64,000 nt of DNA. Source: Endomychus coccineus. Taxonomy: Eukaryota > Arthropoda > Insecta > Coleoptera > Endomychidae. The position numbers and the translations under genes are program-made. The stretch covers positions 201,611,997 through 201,675,996 of the forward strand of contig OY294068.1 in the NCBI GenBank assembly GCA_958510875.1, written 5' to 3'. The notes beneath the pieces are model-generated. The model was not told where the DNA came from. It was given only the letters and a program-made list of their open reading frames with translations, and did no database searches. Shown piece by piece: positions 36,425 through 46,160 of the stretch (position 1 is its first letter; each line of letters opens with the position of its first letter).

Positions 36425-38685
36425 CAGGATGTCCTCGAACTGCGTGGCAAAAATAAAACCGAAGATTCTTTGATTCGAAAAAAATTTGATGAGCCTTTTT
36501 ACTTTTGCCTCAAGTGTCTTGTTTAGCCGGTAGAGGGCTTCAAAGTTGCAAAAATAATTTTGTTTTTTCGGTATAACTTGAGAACGTGATGAAGGACTTT
36601 TACAATATTTGGCAGGTGAGTTACCGTCAATAAGAGACGTTTTCTAGAATGAAGCATAGAGCCTTAGAGACCATAGAAATGGCTCAAACTTGAGGATGTA
36701 ACGGGAAAAGTGTCCAGAACTTTTTTGTGATCGATGTAATTCACTCGATATTTTTTATGTAGATAGCTTATCTAATTTGAAAACTTTTCTTACTCTTAGA
36801 AAATTTTGATAAAATCAACGGATTAGCTTGAAAAAAATAATTTTCGAGTCTCTGCAATTTTGGCTTACTAATTTTACTTGATTAAAATACCTTAGTTGCC
36901 TTTGCTTTTCTAATCTCATTTTGGCATTTGAAGAATTTATTCTCAAAACTGTCAGTTTTCACTTTGCTTTCCGTAAAAATTTTATAAAATTATGGCTCAA
37001 AATTTCACTAACACTGAAATGGTTAATATCTCGGTAAAACACGAATAATAAGAACAATAGAAATGGGGAAACAATGTGATTATTTAGGAAAAACAAATGC
37101 TAAATTAAAAGAAACAACAATACTTTTTGGGAAATCGCTAAGGCATCAATTGTTCGAAATGTTGCCCATTTTCCTGAATACACAAATTAATTCGTTTCAA
37201 GAAATTGGATTGAACTCTGGCTAGTACTTCAGGATCATTCTTCAATAAATCCGCTTCACGATTAATTCGTTGCAACAATTCCTCTCGTGTGTTTACTGGA
37301 GCTGCATAAACTTTCGACTTCAAAGCGCCTCATAGAAAGAAGTCGCAGGGCGTCAAATCAGGAGAGCGGGCCGGCCAGTTCACTGCTGCATCGTGTCCTC
37401 TACCTATCCAGCGATCTGGATATTCTGCATTCAAATGTCACCTCACAGCTAATGTGAAATGAGGAGGTGCACCATCATGTATAAACCAGGCCATGACGAA
37501 TGTGTAAGGGCAAGTCTTCCAACAGTTCAAGTAGCCTTTGTTCCAAAAAGTTCAAGTAGTTCTCCCCGTTCAATCGATCGGGTATAACGGTAGGGCCAAT
37601 AATAAAGTTATCCACAATTCCAACCCAAACATTGATTTTAGTTTGATTCTGAAAACATGTAACTTCCGTTTCATGACTATTTCCAGCAGCATAGAAATGT
37701 TCATTATGGAGGTTAAAAAGATCACATCTCGTGAAAGTATCTTCGTCCGTGAACCGAATTCTTCTACAAAAATTGGGGTTTGCGTTTTGTCTTTGGACAA
37801 TAAGCCGACAGAAATCTGGCCGATGACCTGGATCCATGGGCAATAAGTCTTGAACTGTTTTAATATGATAGGGATACAACAGTTCTTCTTTCAGTACATT
37901 ATGAACTAATGATTTTGAGGCTCCAATACGAAGTCCCAAACGTAGTGTGCTTATCCCAGGTTCAGTTTCAACCGCTTCCAGTATCGCTTCTTCGAGCTCT
38001 AACGTCCTTCTTGTCCGTCTGCGTCCAGTTTCTCTGCGATTTGCTTCAAATTTGCCAGTTTCGCGAAGGTTTGCCGATTTGGAATTCTGCGATGCGGATA
38101 TCTTTCCCTTCTCCGGTCATTGCAACGACAAAGTCCATAAATCAATATCATATCAACCATTTCAGTATTAGTGAAATTTTGAGCCATAATTTTATAAAAT
38201 TTTTACGGAAAGCAAAGTAAAAACTGAAATCGAGTAAAATTAGTAAGCCAAAATTGTAGAGACTCGAAAATTAATTTTTTCAAGCTAATCCGTTGATTTT
38301 ATTAAAATTTTCTAAGAGTAGGAAAAGTTTTCAAATTAGATAAGCTATCTACATAAAAAATATCGAGTGAATTGCATTGACTACAAAAAAGTTCTGGACA
38401 TTTTTCCCGTTACACCCTCAAGTTTGAGCCATTTCTATGGTCTCCAAGGCTCTGTGCTCCACTCTCAAAAATGGCCATTATTGACAGTAACTCACGTGCC
38501 AAATATTGTAGAAGTTCTTCATCACGTTCTCAAGTTATACTGAAAAAACAAAATTATTTTTGCAATTTTGAAGCCCTCTACCGGGTAAACAAGACACTTG
38601 AGGCAAAAGTAAAAGGCTCATCAAATTTTTTTCGAATCAAAGAATCTTCGGTTTAATTTTTGCCACGCAGTTCGAGGACACCCTG
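36425..38685. mobile_element. Mariner-like element with ~530-600-bp inverted repeats, TA target site
   Basis: The ends are CAGGATGTCCTCGAAC (36425) and GTTCGAGGACACCCTG (to 38685), flanked by TA at 36423-36424 and 38686-38687. The inverted arms run about 36425-37030 and 38150-38685. The left arm has an extra segment of about 70 bp (near 36881-36952). Both arms include the transposase start codon and about 11 codons. The unoccupied site is preserved in the duplicate block at 40733-40734, which fixes the ends exactly. The transposase on the minus strand is broken, so this copy cannot move on its own. Confidence 0.9.
37138..38187 (-). pseudogene. Mariner-like transposase, DUF4817 plus DDE domain, frameshifted
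   Basis: The start ATG at 38187 opens MAQNFTNTEMVDMILIYGLC, the DUF4817-type helix-turn-helix, with RRERYPHRRIPNRQTFAKL. A frameshift near 38025 leads to RRTLELEEAILEAVETEPG, then GLRIGASKSLVHNVLKEE (second helix-turn-helix), RIRFTDEDTFTR (first catalytic Asp), KINVWVGIV and LPLHIRHGLVYT. A frameshift near 37474 moves to HDGAPPHF (second Asp), then RWIGRGHD, WPARSPDLTPCDFFL (third Asp) and a C-terminus ending NGQHFEQLMP. In-frame TGA stops lie near 37437 and at 37330-37332, the latter in place of the Trp of DFFLWG. All family blocks are present, about 345 codons, near normal length. Confidence 0.85.
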
Positions 38686-38889
38686 TATAAGAACAATTAT
38701 TTGTCAATAAATCGGATAACAAATGAAGATTCACAAATATTTTTTATATACAGTACAAGTCACTAGCTTCTGGAGGGGAAAACACAAACTTTACGTTGAT
38801 ATTTTCAATTTGTCATAACGATTTTTAAAGGTGTTAACTGACGTAGCACACACATCACTAGAAAAAATTTTGTTAGCAACGAAACCTTG

Positions 38890-39330
38890 ACGTGACTTCG
38901 ATTGTTTCTCACATCCGGTTGGAATGCCCTGAATTGGCATTCCGCAGGCATCGTCTTTCCAGAGAATAGAAACTGCTCCCAGAAGAAGTTATAAAAGCCA
39001 GTGTTGACAATACTCTGGGTATCTGGTGGGCCACAAACCTTCTAGAATAGAATAGACTTCTGACCACGGGTCTCACAATGGGTCCAACAAAGGGCCTCGA
39101 GTGCATTTGGGGGCTCAACTTCCTCCCCTCAAATGTAGAGGATGATGATGATCATACTCTATAAATTCACAGATTTTTGAAAGGATTCACACTTACAACA
39201 AATCAAAAATTATTTATTCAGCACTACTAGAATCCTAGATGAAATATGATGTCATAGTATGGAGAGGATTCTTAAACAAACATATATAAAGTATTACAAA
39301 AGAAGTTTTTGGGGAAAAAGAGATTTTAAA
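38890..39330 (+). pseudogene. LINE C-terminus and second LINE RT piece inside the duplicated block
   Basis: At about 38965-39035 the plus strand reads LLPEEVIKASVDNTLGIWWATNLL, resembling the last residues of many LINE ORF2 proteins (LPEEVVxAxSVNxFKxRLD). A 3' tail ending GATGATGATGATC at about 39140-39153 follows. Then 39230-39330 resembles an RT-tail segment (YDVIVWGG in copy 2 at about 41175). These two pieces come from different elements, since RT sequence should precede the C-terminus. Confidence 0.5.
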
Positions 39331-39335
39331 AACAT

Positions 39336-40486
39336 GTAAGATCAGAAAGCATTGGAATCTAAATAAACCTGATAGGTACATCACTCAGCCTCAGTGTTTA
39401 ATGACTAAGTAAATATATTTTACTGTCCGTAGGTGAAAATTTCGTTTGTTTGCGGATTTTTTATATATATCAATAAAATCAATACAATGTTCCATTGAGT
39501 TTCAATACGGTATAAGTGATTCATTTAAATCGTACTGTCTTAATGGCATGGATTTGAATATAGAAAATGTAAAACTATTAGATTTTATGTATCACAAACT
39601 GTGGAATTATTCAGGGTTGAATAACGTATCGTATAAACTAGAGGGAAGTAGGACAGATGGATATGTGTCCAAGAGTCGGCAGATTAGAGGCTGGTCTGAG
39701 TCGGGGACCCGATTAAATCTGCGCTTTTGTGTTAGGGAAATGGGTTAATTTTCCGCCCATGTACCTCTGGGGATGAACGTGATTACAATGGAGGGTCGCA
39801 TATCGCGCAAAGCTCTTATCGACGAGACCGTCGTAGCGCCTCGCTTCTATGCTAGATATTTGCCTTTAATTTAATTCCGCAGTCTCGTATTCACATAACA
39901 AATTGAATGCTATATTACATTTATAAGTTATTCCCAAGTAACAATCCACTTTTGCCGGAAAGGCTGCGCGCTGCTGGCTGGGAGGCTAATAAACTAATAC
40001 ACAATATACTTCATGTAGACGCCCCTCGTCACATTTGCATTCCTATGTTTATAAAGTACAGTTTTGGTGTATGCCGTAATGGAATCACTAATCAAATTGC
40101 TGTTTAACGTATGCAAAACTTTTTAATTTGCTCCCGGTAAGTAATGTACTTCGACGAAAATAAAGAGATAGAGAGGTAGAGAAGAGAATGCACTGCGAAT
40201 ATCACCTGTAAGTGTGTAATTAAAGCCTAACGAACAAAGCACACCATTGTCAAACATTTAAATAATATTGATTACTGCAATCACACTCCCACTGGCAGTT
40301 GATTAATCATCCTTAATAGTGGCGATTTGTTAGTTTCCAACCATGACTTCCTGGACATGCATTTAGATTGCAGTTTTCGTAATTATCTATTCCCGGAAAA
40401 TTCAACTACGTACGAGATAATTAGAAGGAACAAAACCAATTGAGTTTACCTGGGTTCCTTCCTTAACAATTGCACCAAAATTAATA
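39336..40486. other. Unassigned stretch between duplicate blocks
   Basis: GC-richer at about 39650-39850 with CpG-containing sequence (CGCATATCGCGCAAAG, GACGAGACCGTCG). The 100-codon frame at 39446-39748 and the 66-codon frame at 39907-40107 match nothing I know. Host regulatory DNA is possible. Confidence 0.35.
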
Positions 40487-41272
40487 ATAATAATCTTTCA
40501 AAACTTTATCTTTTTCTTATACATTGACTACAGGAAAACCTATAATATTCGAAGATTATGGTGTGAGCCAGAGGTGGAATGTTGGAAGAGAAGATAGGTT
40601 CGGAGGTTGTAGGCATAAGTGAAGAGTTATTAGTATTATTTTTATTACCTAATATAGGTAATAAGCTGAGGTAGAATACCTATTTAGGCTCAATTACTGA
40701 AAATACAATGTCCAAAGTTGTGAGGTAATACATATAAGAACAATTATTTGTCAATAAATCGGATAACAATGAAGATTCACGAATATTTTTTTTATACAAT
40801 ACAAGTCACTAGCTTCTGGAGGGAAAAACACAAACTTTACGTTGATATTTTCAATTTGTCATAACGATTTTTAAAGGCATTCCACAGATCGTCTTTTCAG
40901 AGAATAGAAACTGCTCCCAGAAGAAGTTATGAAAGCCAGTGTTGACAATATTCTGGGTTTCTGGTGGGCCACAAACCTTCTAGAATAGAATAGACTTCTG
41001 ACCACGGGTCTCACAATGGGTCCAACTAAGTGGATCAAGTGCATTTGGGGTCTCAACTTCCTCCCCTCAAATGTAGATGATGATGATGATACTCTATAAA
41101 TTAACAGATTTTCGAAAAGATTTACCCTTACAACAATCGAAAATTATTTATCCATTACTGCTAGAATCCCACCTGAAATATGATGTCATAGTATGGGGAG
41201 GGTTCTTAAACAAATGAAGTACATGAAGTATTACAAAAGAAGTTATTGAAGAAAAAGAGATTTTGGAAACGT
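40487..41272. repeat. Duplicated block, copy 2 with empty mariner site
   Basis: It matches 36172-36424 plus 38686-39335. At 40725-40745 the sequence GGTAATACATATAAGAACAA is exactly what copy 1 gives if the mariner and one TA are removed. A deletion of about 110 bp sits after TTTTTAAAGG near 40877. The LINE C-terminus (LLPEEVMKASVDNILGF) and GATGATGATGAT tail lie at 40905-41090, and KYDVIVWGGFLNK at about 41165-41205. Confidence 0.85.
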
Positions 41273-41399
41273 ATATAAATTGATTGGGTTTCCTAGAGTC
41301 CTATCTTGGAAATTGTTAGCATGAAAATCATAATAGTGAGTAGATCTTGAACTAACTAATCTATCTGAATGGAGTAACTCATCCTCGATCCATCCTTAA

Positions 41400-41960
41400 T
41401 GAGCCACGTAATGGTGGAAGGGAAGGATAGCATTGTGTTTTCATAGTGGAGGTTTCCTTTGTGTGGTGATAGAGGTGTCTAGAATACTATTCTGTAATGG
41501 TATAGAAAGTTGCCACAGTGTAAGGTTTGAGAGGATACCACTGTGTGATGATAAGAAAATATGCCATTGTTTGTTAATAAAGAAGAAAATCATATTTTGA
41601 TGAAATGGAAAGACGTCATTGAGTGGTGATGATAGAAACGAATACTACTGTGTGATGATGAAGAAATATGCCATTGTGACAGGAGAGAATACACCTGGGT
41701 GTTAAAAGGGAAATATGTCGTTATGTGTGGGAATAAAATATATCACTCTGAGATGAGAAAGAAAGATGCCACTATATGGTGGAATGATTAAAGGAAAAGA
41801 TGCCATTGCGTGATGAAGAGGAAGGATTAGACTGTGTGATGATAACGCAGGTTGACTCTCTGTGGGAATGAGAGAGGATATCAGAGAATAATGAAAGGAA
41901 ATGATGCAACTGTGTGATGACGGGGGAGGGTATGAATGAGCGGGAAAAAAAGGATGTCTC
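41400..41960. repeat. Irregular minisatellite, core ATGCCAYTGTGTGATGA
   Basis: Variants of CACTGTGTGATGATAAGAAAATATGCCATTGT recur about every 30-45 bp: for example near 41540, 41570, 41647, 41672, 41770, 41800, 41833 and 41905. Spacer lengths vary and G+A-rich linkers (GAAGAGGAAGG, GGGGGAGGG) separate cores. The minus strand is depleted of stops over the array. Confidence 0.6.
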
Positions 41961-42829
41961 TGTGCCCTGAAAATTACGTATGATAATATGAAGTAAAAGG
42001 ATAGTGAGGTGAAAAAAATGTTAAATGTTTCTGTCAATATGAAGAATTGCATAATTCATAAAATTTTCGGTATTCTTGTTGTTGATACAGTCGTTTGAAC
42101 TGGTTATTTTCGTGCAATCGAGACGTACGCATCCCTCGTTACAATTTTCCTGGAACAAATTGCAACAGCAAAATAATCATGTCACGTTACGAATCCGCGA
42201 CCCGTCGACTATTTACCTTTTGCGTTAATTAAAATCAGTTTCAGTTTACATGAAAGCGTCGCAACTTGTCGAGTGTGTTATTCTTCTACGTTACCGAAGA
42301 GCGGTAGATGGCAACTGAAATGAATACGCTTAAAAGCACGCGAACGGGAAAGCCCGAAAGCCAGCACTAGTAAAAACACATCAATTATCTCTCGATGAAC
42401 GAGCAAGCGTCAAATAAAATATTTTCGCTACAAGTGTGCTCTTTAATTGCAACAAAACACACCGGCACACTGCGATGTCAACTAAAACAAACAAAAACAA
42501 TGCCAACGTGACGGTAATAACGGCCGCGTAGTAAAATATCCCGATGCAAATGTCCTTTCAAATGTGCATTTCTGTATCATTTGATCGTTTAGACGCCGCC
42601 AAATGGCACTTTTTGTTTGTTGGCCAAATATATACGCCTTATATTAGTTCAAGAATACTTTCTGGCTTTGAATGCTCTTCCGAAACATATTATATGCAAC
42701 AAATGGTATCGTCCAGACGCTCGTGTATTTATGCGGTCACAACAAATCTTATTCGGCTCTGTCTTCTCGAAATGGCGAGTAGAAGAAGATGCTCTTATTC
42801 ACTCCGAAGTTTCTCCATCTTATTATCAA
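41961..42829. other. Unassigned stretch, CpG-containing at about 42110-42540
   Basis: 42110-42540 has many CG dinucleotides and no coding frame of note. 42544-42829 holds short overlapping frames; the last part leads into the Penelope-like RT. Confidence 0.35.
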
Positions 42830-43280
42830 TTCAATCATAGATAGTGATGAACTATATATTTTATGGAAATTCATTTTAAATGAACGTTTATTATTATTTA
42901 TTGATAAACTTTCATATAACATTTATAGAAAAGACACCTCCACTGATGCAACCATTCCTATGGAATCTGTTAGTCGTATTATTAATGAACTAGCAGCTTA
43001 TAATCCAATGATCCTCCGAGGTTTTTCTATCCCTCTATCAGGAAAAGATTTTAAGACAGACAGTATAATTAAACAGATAGCTTTACATAACAATATTCCT
43101 TTTCACTTCACTAATTGAATGATTAATCGAAAAGAACAAAAACAAATTTCGCAGTTATTAGGAATAGCAGAAAAGAAATATGCATGTTTTAGTTATGTTG
43201 AATATGAGCAAATTACTAGTTGATGCCAGACAAAAAGCGCAGACAAATATAAAAAATCCGGTATCGACGGGATTGAATTC
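42830..43280 (+). pseudogene. Penelope-like element, RT end through GIY motif (5' part)
   Basis: The frame to 43118 reads LLLFIDKLSYNIYRKDTSTDATIP (family NFLDLTI…F.IYRKPTTTDTTIP), then IINELAAYNPMI and IPLSGKDFKTDSIIKQIALHNN (family IPLS..xFxTE…IKQIAxxNGY). After one stop it continues MINRKEQKQISQLL, EKKYACFSYV and, after a second stop, DKYKKSGIDGIEF, the connector ending in the GIY motif of GIY-YIG nuclease (here GID). The frame then resumes precisely at 45108. It is broken by two stops and by the LINE insertion. Confidence 0.75.
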
Positions 43281-44940
43281 ATCAAAGACTACACCAATTG
43301 ATTTTAAAACTTACTTCCTAAATGCACCAATAGAGGTTTCATTAAACATACCTGTTTCTCCCATTAGTCCAATGGATCTAATGCATAATATTGTTCTACC
43401 TAATGAACATTTTTCCTTTTCATGCGTCTCTTATATTGAAGTCAGGAACACAATATTATCTTTAAAAACCACAAAAGCAATAGACGCTTTTGGTTTAAGC
43501 ATTTCAATAATTAAAAAAAACGTTGACTTACTGGTTTCACCTCTGACAAAACTCTTTAACAGGTGTTTGATAGAAGGTATTTTTCCAGACTGCCTTAAGC
43601 TAGCTCTAGTGTTACCTTTACATAAAAAAGGTGATACTTCTACCTTAAGTTACTATAGGCCAATTTCTATTCTGCTGGTTTTTAGTAAAATTCTAGAAAA
43701 ACTTATGTGCAATCAGATACTCAATTATTTTGAAACAAACAAATTATTCAGCGAGAATCAGTTTGGATTTCCCAAAAAACGATCCACTATCGATGCTATC
43801 CGCAAATTTGTTGATTTTACCTTAAAGGTTTTTGAAAGTAGCCAGTTCAATATGTCTATTTTCATGGACTTGAGCAAGGCTTTCGATCGCCTCTCTATGG
43901 AAATCTTACTAGCAGAACTAGAAAGATACAAATTTTCACAAAACAGTATTCGTCTCATAAAGTCTTACTTAACTGACCGAAAAATAGTCGTAAATTTCCA
44001 AGGTGCTATGTCGGAAAGTGGAGATCTCACGATGGGAGTCCCTCAGGGCTCCATTGTGGGACCTTTACTGTTTTTGATCTACATAAATGATTTGCACAAT
44101 TTTTTATCGGATATTGAAAGCTTTTTATACGCTGATGACTCCAACTTCTCTATAATAGGTAAAATTCTAACGGAGGTTTTGGAGGCCACAAAGCAGGCGC
44201 AGTCGAGAGCCTTGGTTTGGTTCACTGCAAATAGACTCAGTGTTAACATAGAGAAGACGCAAACACTTTTATTAACACTAAGAAATCATGAAACAATTGA
44301 AGGCAATTGTTCTAGTGTAAAATTTTTAGGAGTTCATATAGATAATACTCTTACATGGAATACTCATGTAGACGAACTAGCAAAAAAAATTGCAAAAAAT
44401 ATTTATGCCTTGCGCAGTCTCTCGGGCACTGTTTCAAATAATGTTTTGCTCACTGCCTACTACGGATTATGTGAATCTCTAATATCCTATGCTATTATAG
44501 TGTGGGGAAACTCAGCAGCTGCCAGAGAAAAAATCTTTGGTTTACAAAGAAGGGCGATACGTATTGTGGCCGGTATTAAGTATCGAGATGATTGTAGGCA
44601 TGCCTTTATAAATCTTCATGTTTCAACGTTTCCCTGTTTGTACATTTTTTCATGTCTTTGCTATGCTCTTGAGAGGTACCCTACGTTAACTCTCCAATGT
44701 GATGTACATGAGCATGATACAAGAAATAAATACGACATTAGGAAAGATTTTGGTCGACTTACAAAGACTCTCAGCGCACATGAGAACAATGCATTTTCTT
44801 ATTTTAATGAACTACCTCCAGAGGTTAGAAATTACTCTCCAAATAAGTTTAAAACTGTTGTCAAGACCTTTCTGGTATCATCAGCTTTTTATTCAACAGA
44901 TGAATTTTTCTTATCAAGTAACTTAAATACTTTATCTTAA
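43281..44940 (+). CDS. LINE reverse transcriptase, open but 5'-truncated
   Basis: This is one uninterrupted frame, open from 43180 to the stop at 44938-44940. The first 33 or so codons are read from Penelope sequence in the wrong frame and are not part of the protein. RT blocks in order: TKAIDAFGLSISIIKK, FPDCLKLALVLPLHKKGD, YYRPISILLVFSKILEKLM, QFGFPKKRSTIDAI, SIFMDLSKAFDRLS (catalytic Asp), GVPQGSIVGPLLFLIYINDL, SFLYADDSNF (catalytic YADD), VKFLGVHIDNTLTW, and a C-terminal tail with ISYAIIVWG and NELPPEVRNY. No RNase H follows. It is CR1/L2/Jockey-like by block style. All catalytic residues I can see are intact, but without the endonuclease it is not autonomous. It looks like the youngest insertion in the window. 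Confidence 0.9.
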
Positions 44941-45099
44941 AATTCTTAAACGTTTTTGTCCTATCTGTAAGAGTAACGTTCTGTCAAACTAATTTTACTC
45001 TTTTTATCTTTGTTATTGTGACTATTTTTTATATTTTATTGACAATTATAAAATGTGTAAACATTATTAACATGAATAAAGATTCTTGATTTTTGATTC
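43281..45099 (+). mobile_element. Young 5'-truncated LINE inserted in the Penelope-like element
   Basis: The insertion is flanked by TTGAATTC (43273-43280) and TTGAGTTC (45100-45107), a near-perfect 8-bp duplication. Removing the insert and one copy restores the Penelope reading frame across the junction. The 3' end is AATAAAGATTCTTGATTTTTGATTC, a polyadenylation-like signal followed by a degenerate TTGATTC repeat in place of poly(A). The 5' end lacks the endonuclease, as expected for a truncated insertion. Confidence 0.85.
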
Positions 45100-45190
45100 T
45101 TGAGTTCCCAATAACATATGTTGGGCAGACTGGTCTTAATTTTGAATCACGAGCAATATTTCACAAAAATGAAGCAAATACATAGACAGT
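45100..45190 (+). pseudogene. Penelope-like element, YIG part of GIY-YIG endonuclease (3' part)
   Basis: The frame reads FPITYVGQTGLNFESRAIFHKNEANT then stop. YVGQTG is the YIG motif, followed by the conserved Arg region (R of ESRA) and H. It continues the frame of 42830-43280 exactly once the LINE and its target duplication are removed. The remainder of the nuclease is lost after the TAG. Confidence 0.8.
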
Positions 45191-45984
45191 ATCATCGTGA
45201 CTTTGTTTTTTAATAAACTTTTGGAAATCAAACGTGATCTAGCGAAATTGAAATTGTATGCTCTTGGCGACATTATTTATATGATTTTAGGTAGTTTCAC
45301 TTGATGAATATTTGTAACATTCACCTCCGTTGATCAAAATATTCTGTGTAATTCAATACCCATCGATAACACCCGTTGAATAATATCTTTCAGACCCTTA
45401 TTACGATCAGTCAAAACATTGAATAAATTACAACAATAATGCCGCGATACCTCGAGCATGCCTTCATATTTGCCCGGAAGGAACAGCGAAAAGTCGAGAA
45501 ACGTTTGCGGCACTAACACGTGCTCGAAACACGCACATTCGACTGTTTCTAGAAATGCAGGAACCGGAAATTAACATCAGGACCGCACCTATTCTCTACC
45601 TGGCTGTCGTTCTTGGCCTTACATTCTCATGTAGTTATTATTAGTGAAAACTAACGTGGAACACTCGGTAACTTGACATGCACCAGAAACGATTATTTAA
45701 CAGTCAACCTGTCAAGTTTGATGAGCGTTTCTGTTTAATCGAAACGACCCCACCCATCACGCTTCAGTCGGATATGGAAATTGTTAAGCTATTATCAGAA
45801 CCCATGGAATGATAGTATTACCTTTTCTATATTATTCAGTAAACAGATCATATATAATTACTTTTTTAAATATAGCTTTAATAGAATCTCTGTAATGTGA
45901 ACACTGATGATATTATACATATCCCAAAACATGAACAAAAAAGTTTTCCCTATTCTAAAACGTGAACTTTTTCTTATGTTATAT
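45191..45984. other. Unassigned stretch
   Basis: Moderately CpG-containing at 45440-45760. No gene, repeat or RNA is recognised. Confidence 0.4.
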
Positions 45985-46160
45985 ATTCGACCGATCACTC
46001 CTTGTGGTGGTTGACGGAGAATCTTCAAATACAATGGCTACCAATGCTGGTGTTCCACAGGGATCTATCCTGGCACAGACTTTGTTTCTGCTCCATATGA
46101 ACGATCGGCTGGAAGTGACCACTTGTCCCGTTCACAGCTTTGCAGGCCAGATAATCGGGA
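45985..46160 (+). pseudogene. I-like LINE RT fragment with GVPQG block
   Basis: The frame reads DRSLLVVVDGESSNTMATNAGVPQGSILAQTLFLLHMNDRL and VHSFAGQ. This is the GVPQGS block and the residues leading to FADD, where the catalytic Asp pair is lost (SFAGQII). It is the same family as 28810-29660, which has DEVSSDTMYINEGVPQG at the equivalent place. Confidence 0.75.

Larger units (their letters stand above)
36172..39335. repeat. Duplicated block, copy 1 (interrupted by a mariner element)
   Basis: 36172-36424 and 38686-39335 together match 40487-41272 with a few per cent difference. Both copies begin with an (ATA)n run and CTTTCAAAACTTTATC, contain the SINE-like repeat, a LINE C-terminus with GATGATGAT tail, and another LINE RT piece. 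Copy 1 carries the 2.26-kb mariner between the halves and keeps about 110 bp (around 38838-38945) that copy 2 lacks. Because the block holds pieces of several elements in fixed order, it is a segmental duplication, not two insertions of one element. Confidence 0.8.

Noticed and set aside
41702..42052. 116-codon minus-strand frame
   Set aside because: Arises from the stop-poor strand of the minisatellite; no domain.
43180..43280. First ~33 codons of the long RT open frame
   Set aside because: They are Penelope-like sequence read in the wrong frame; the LINE begins at 43281.
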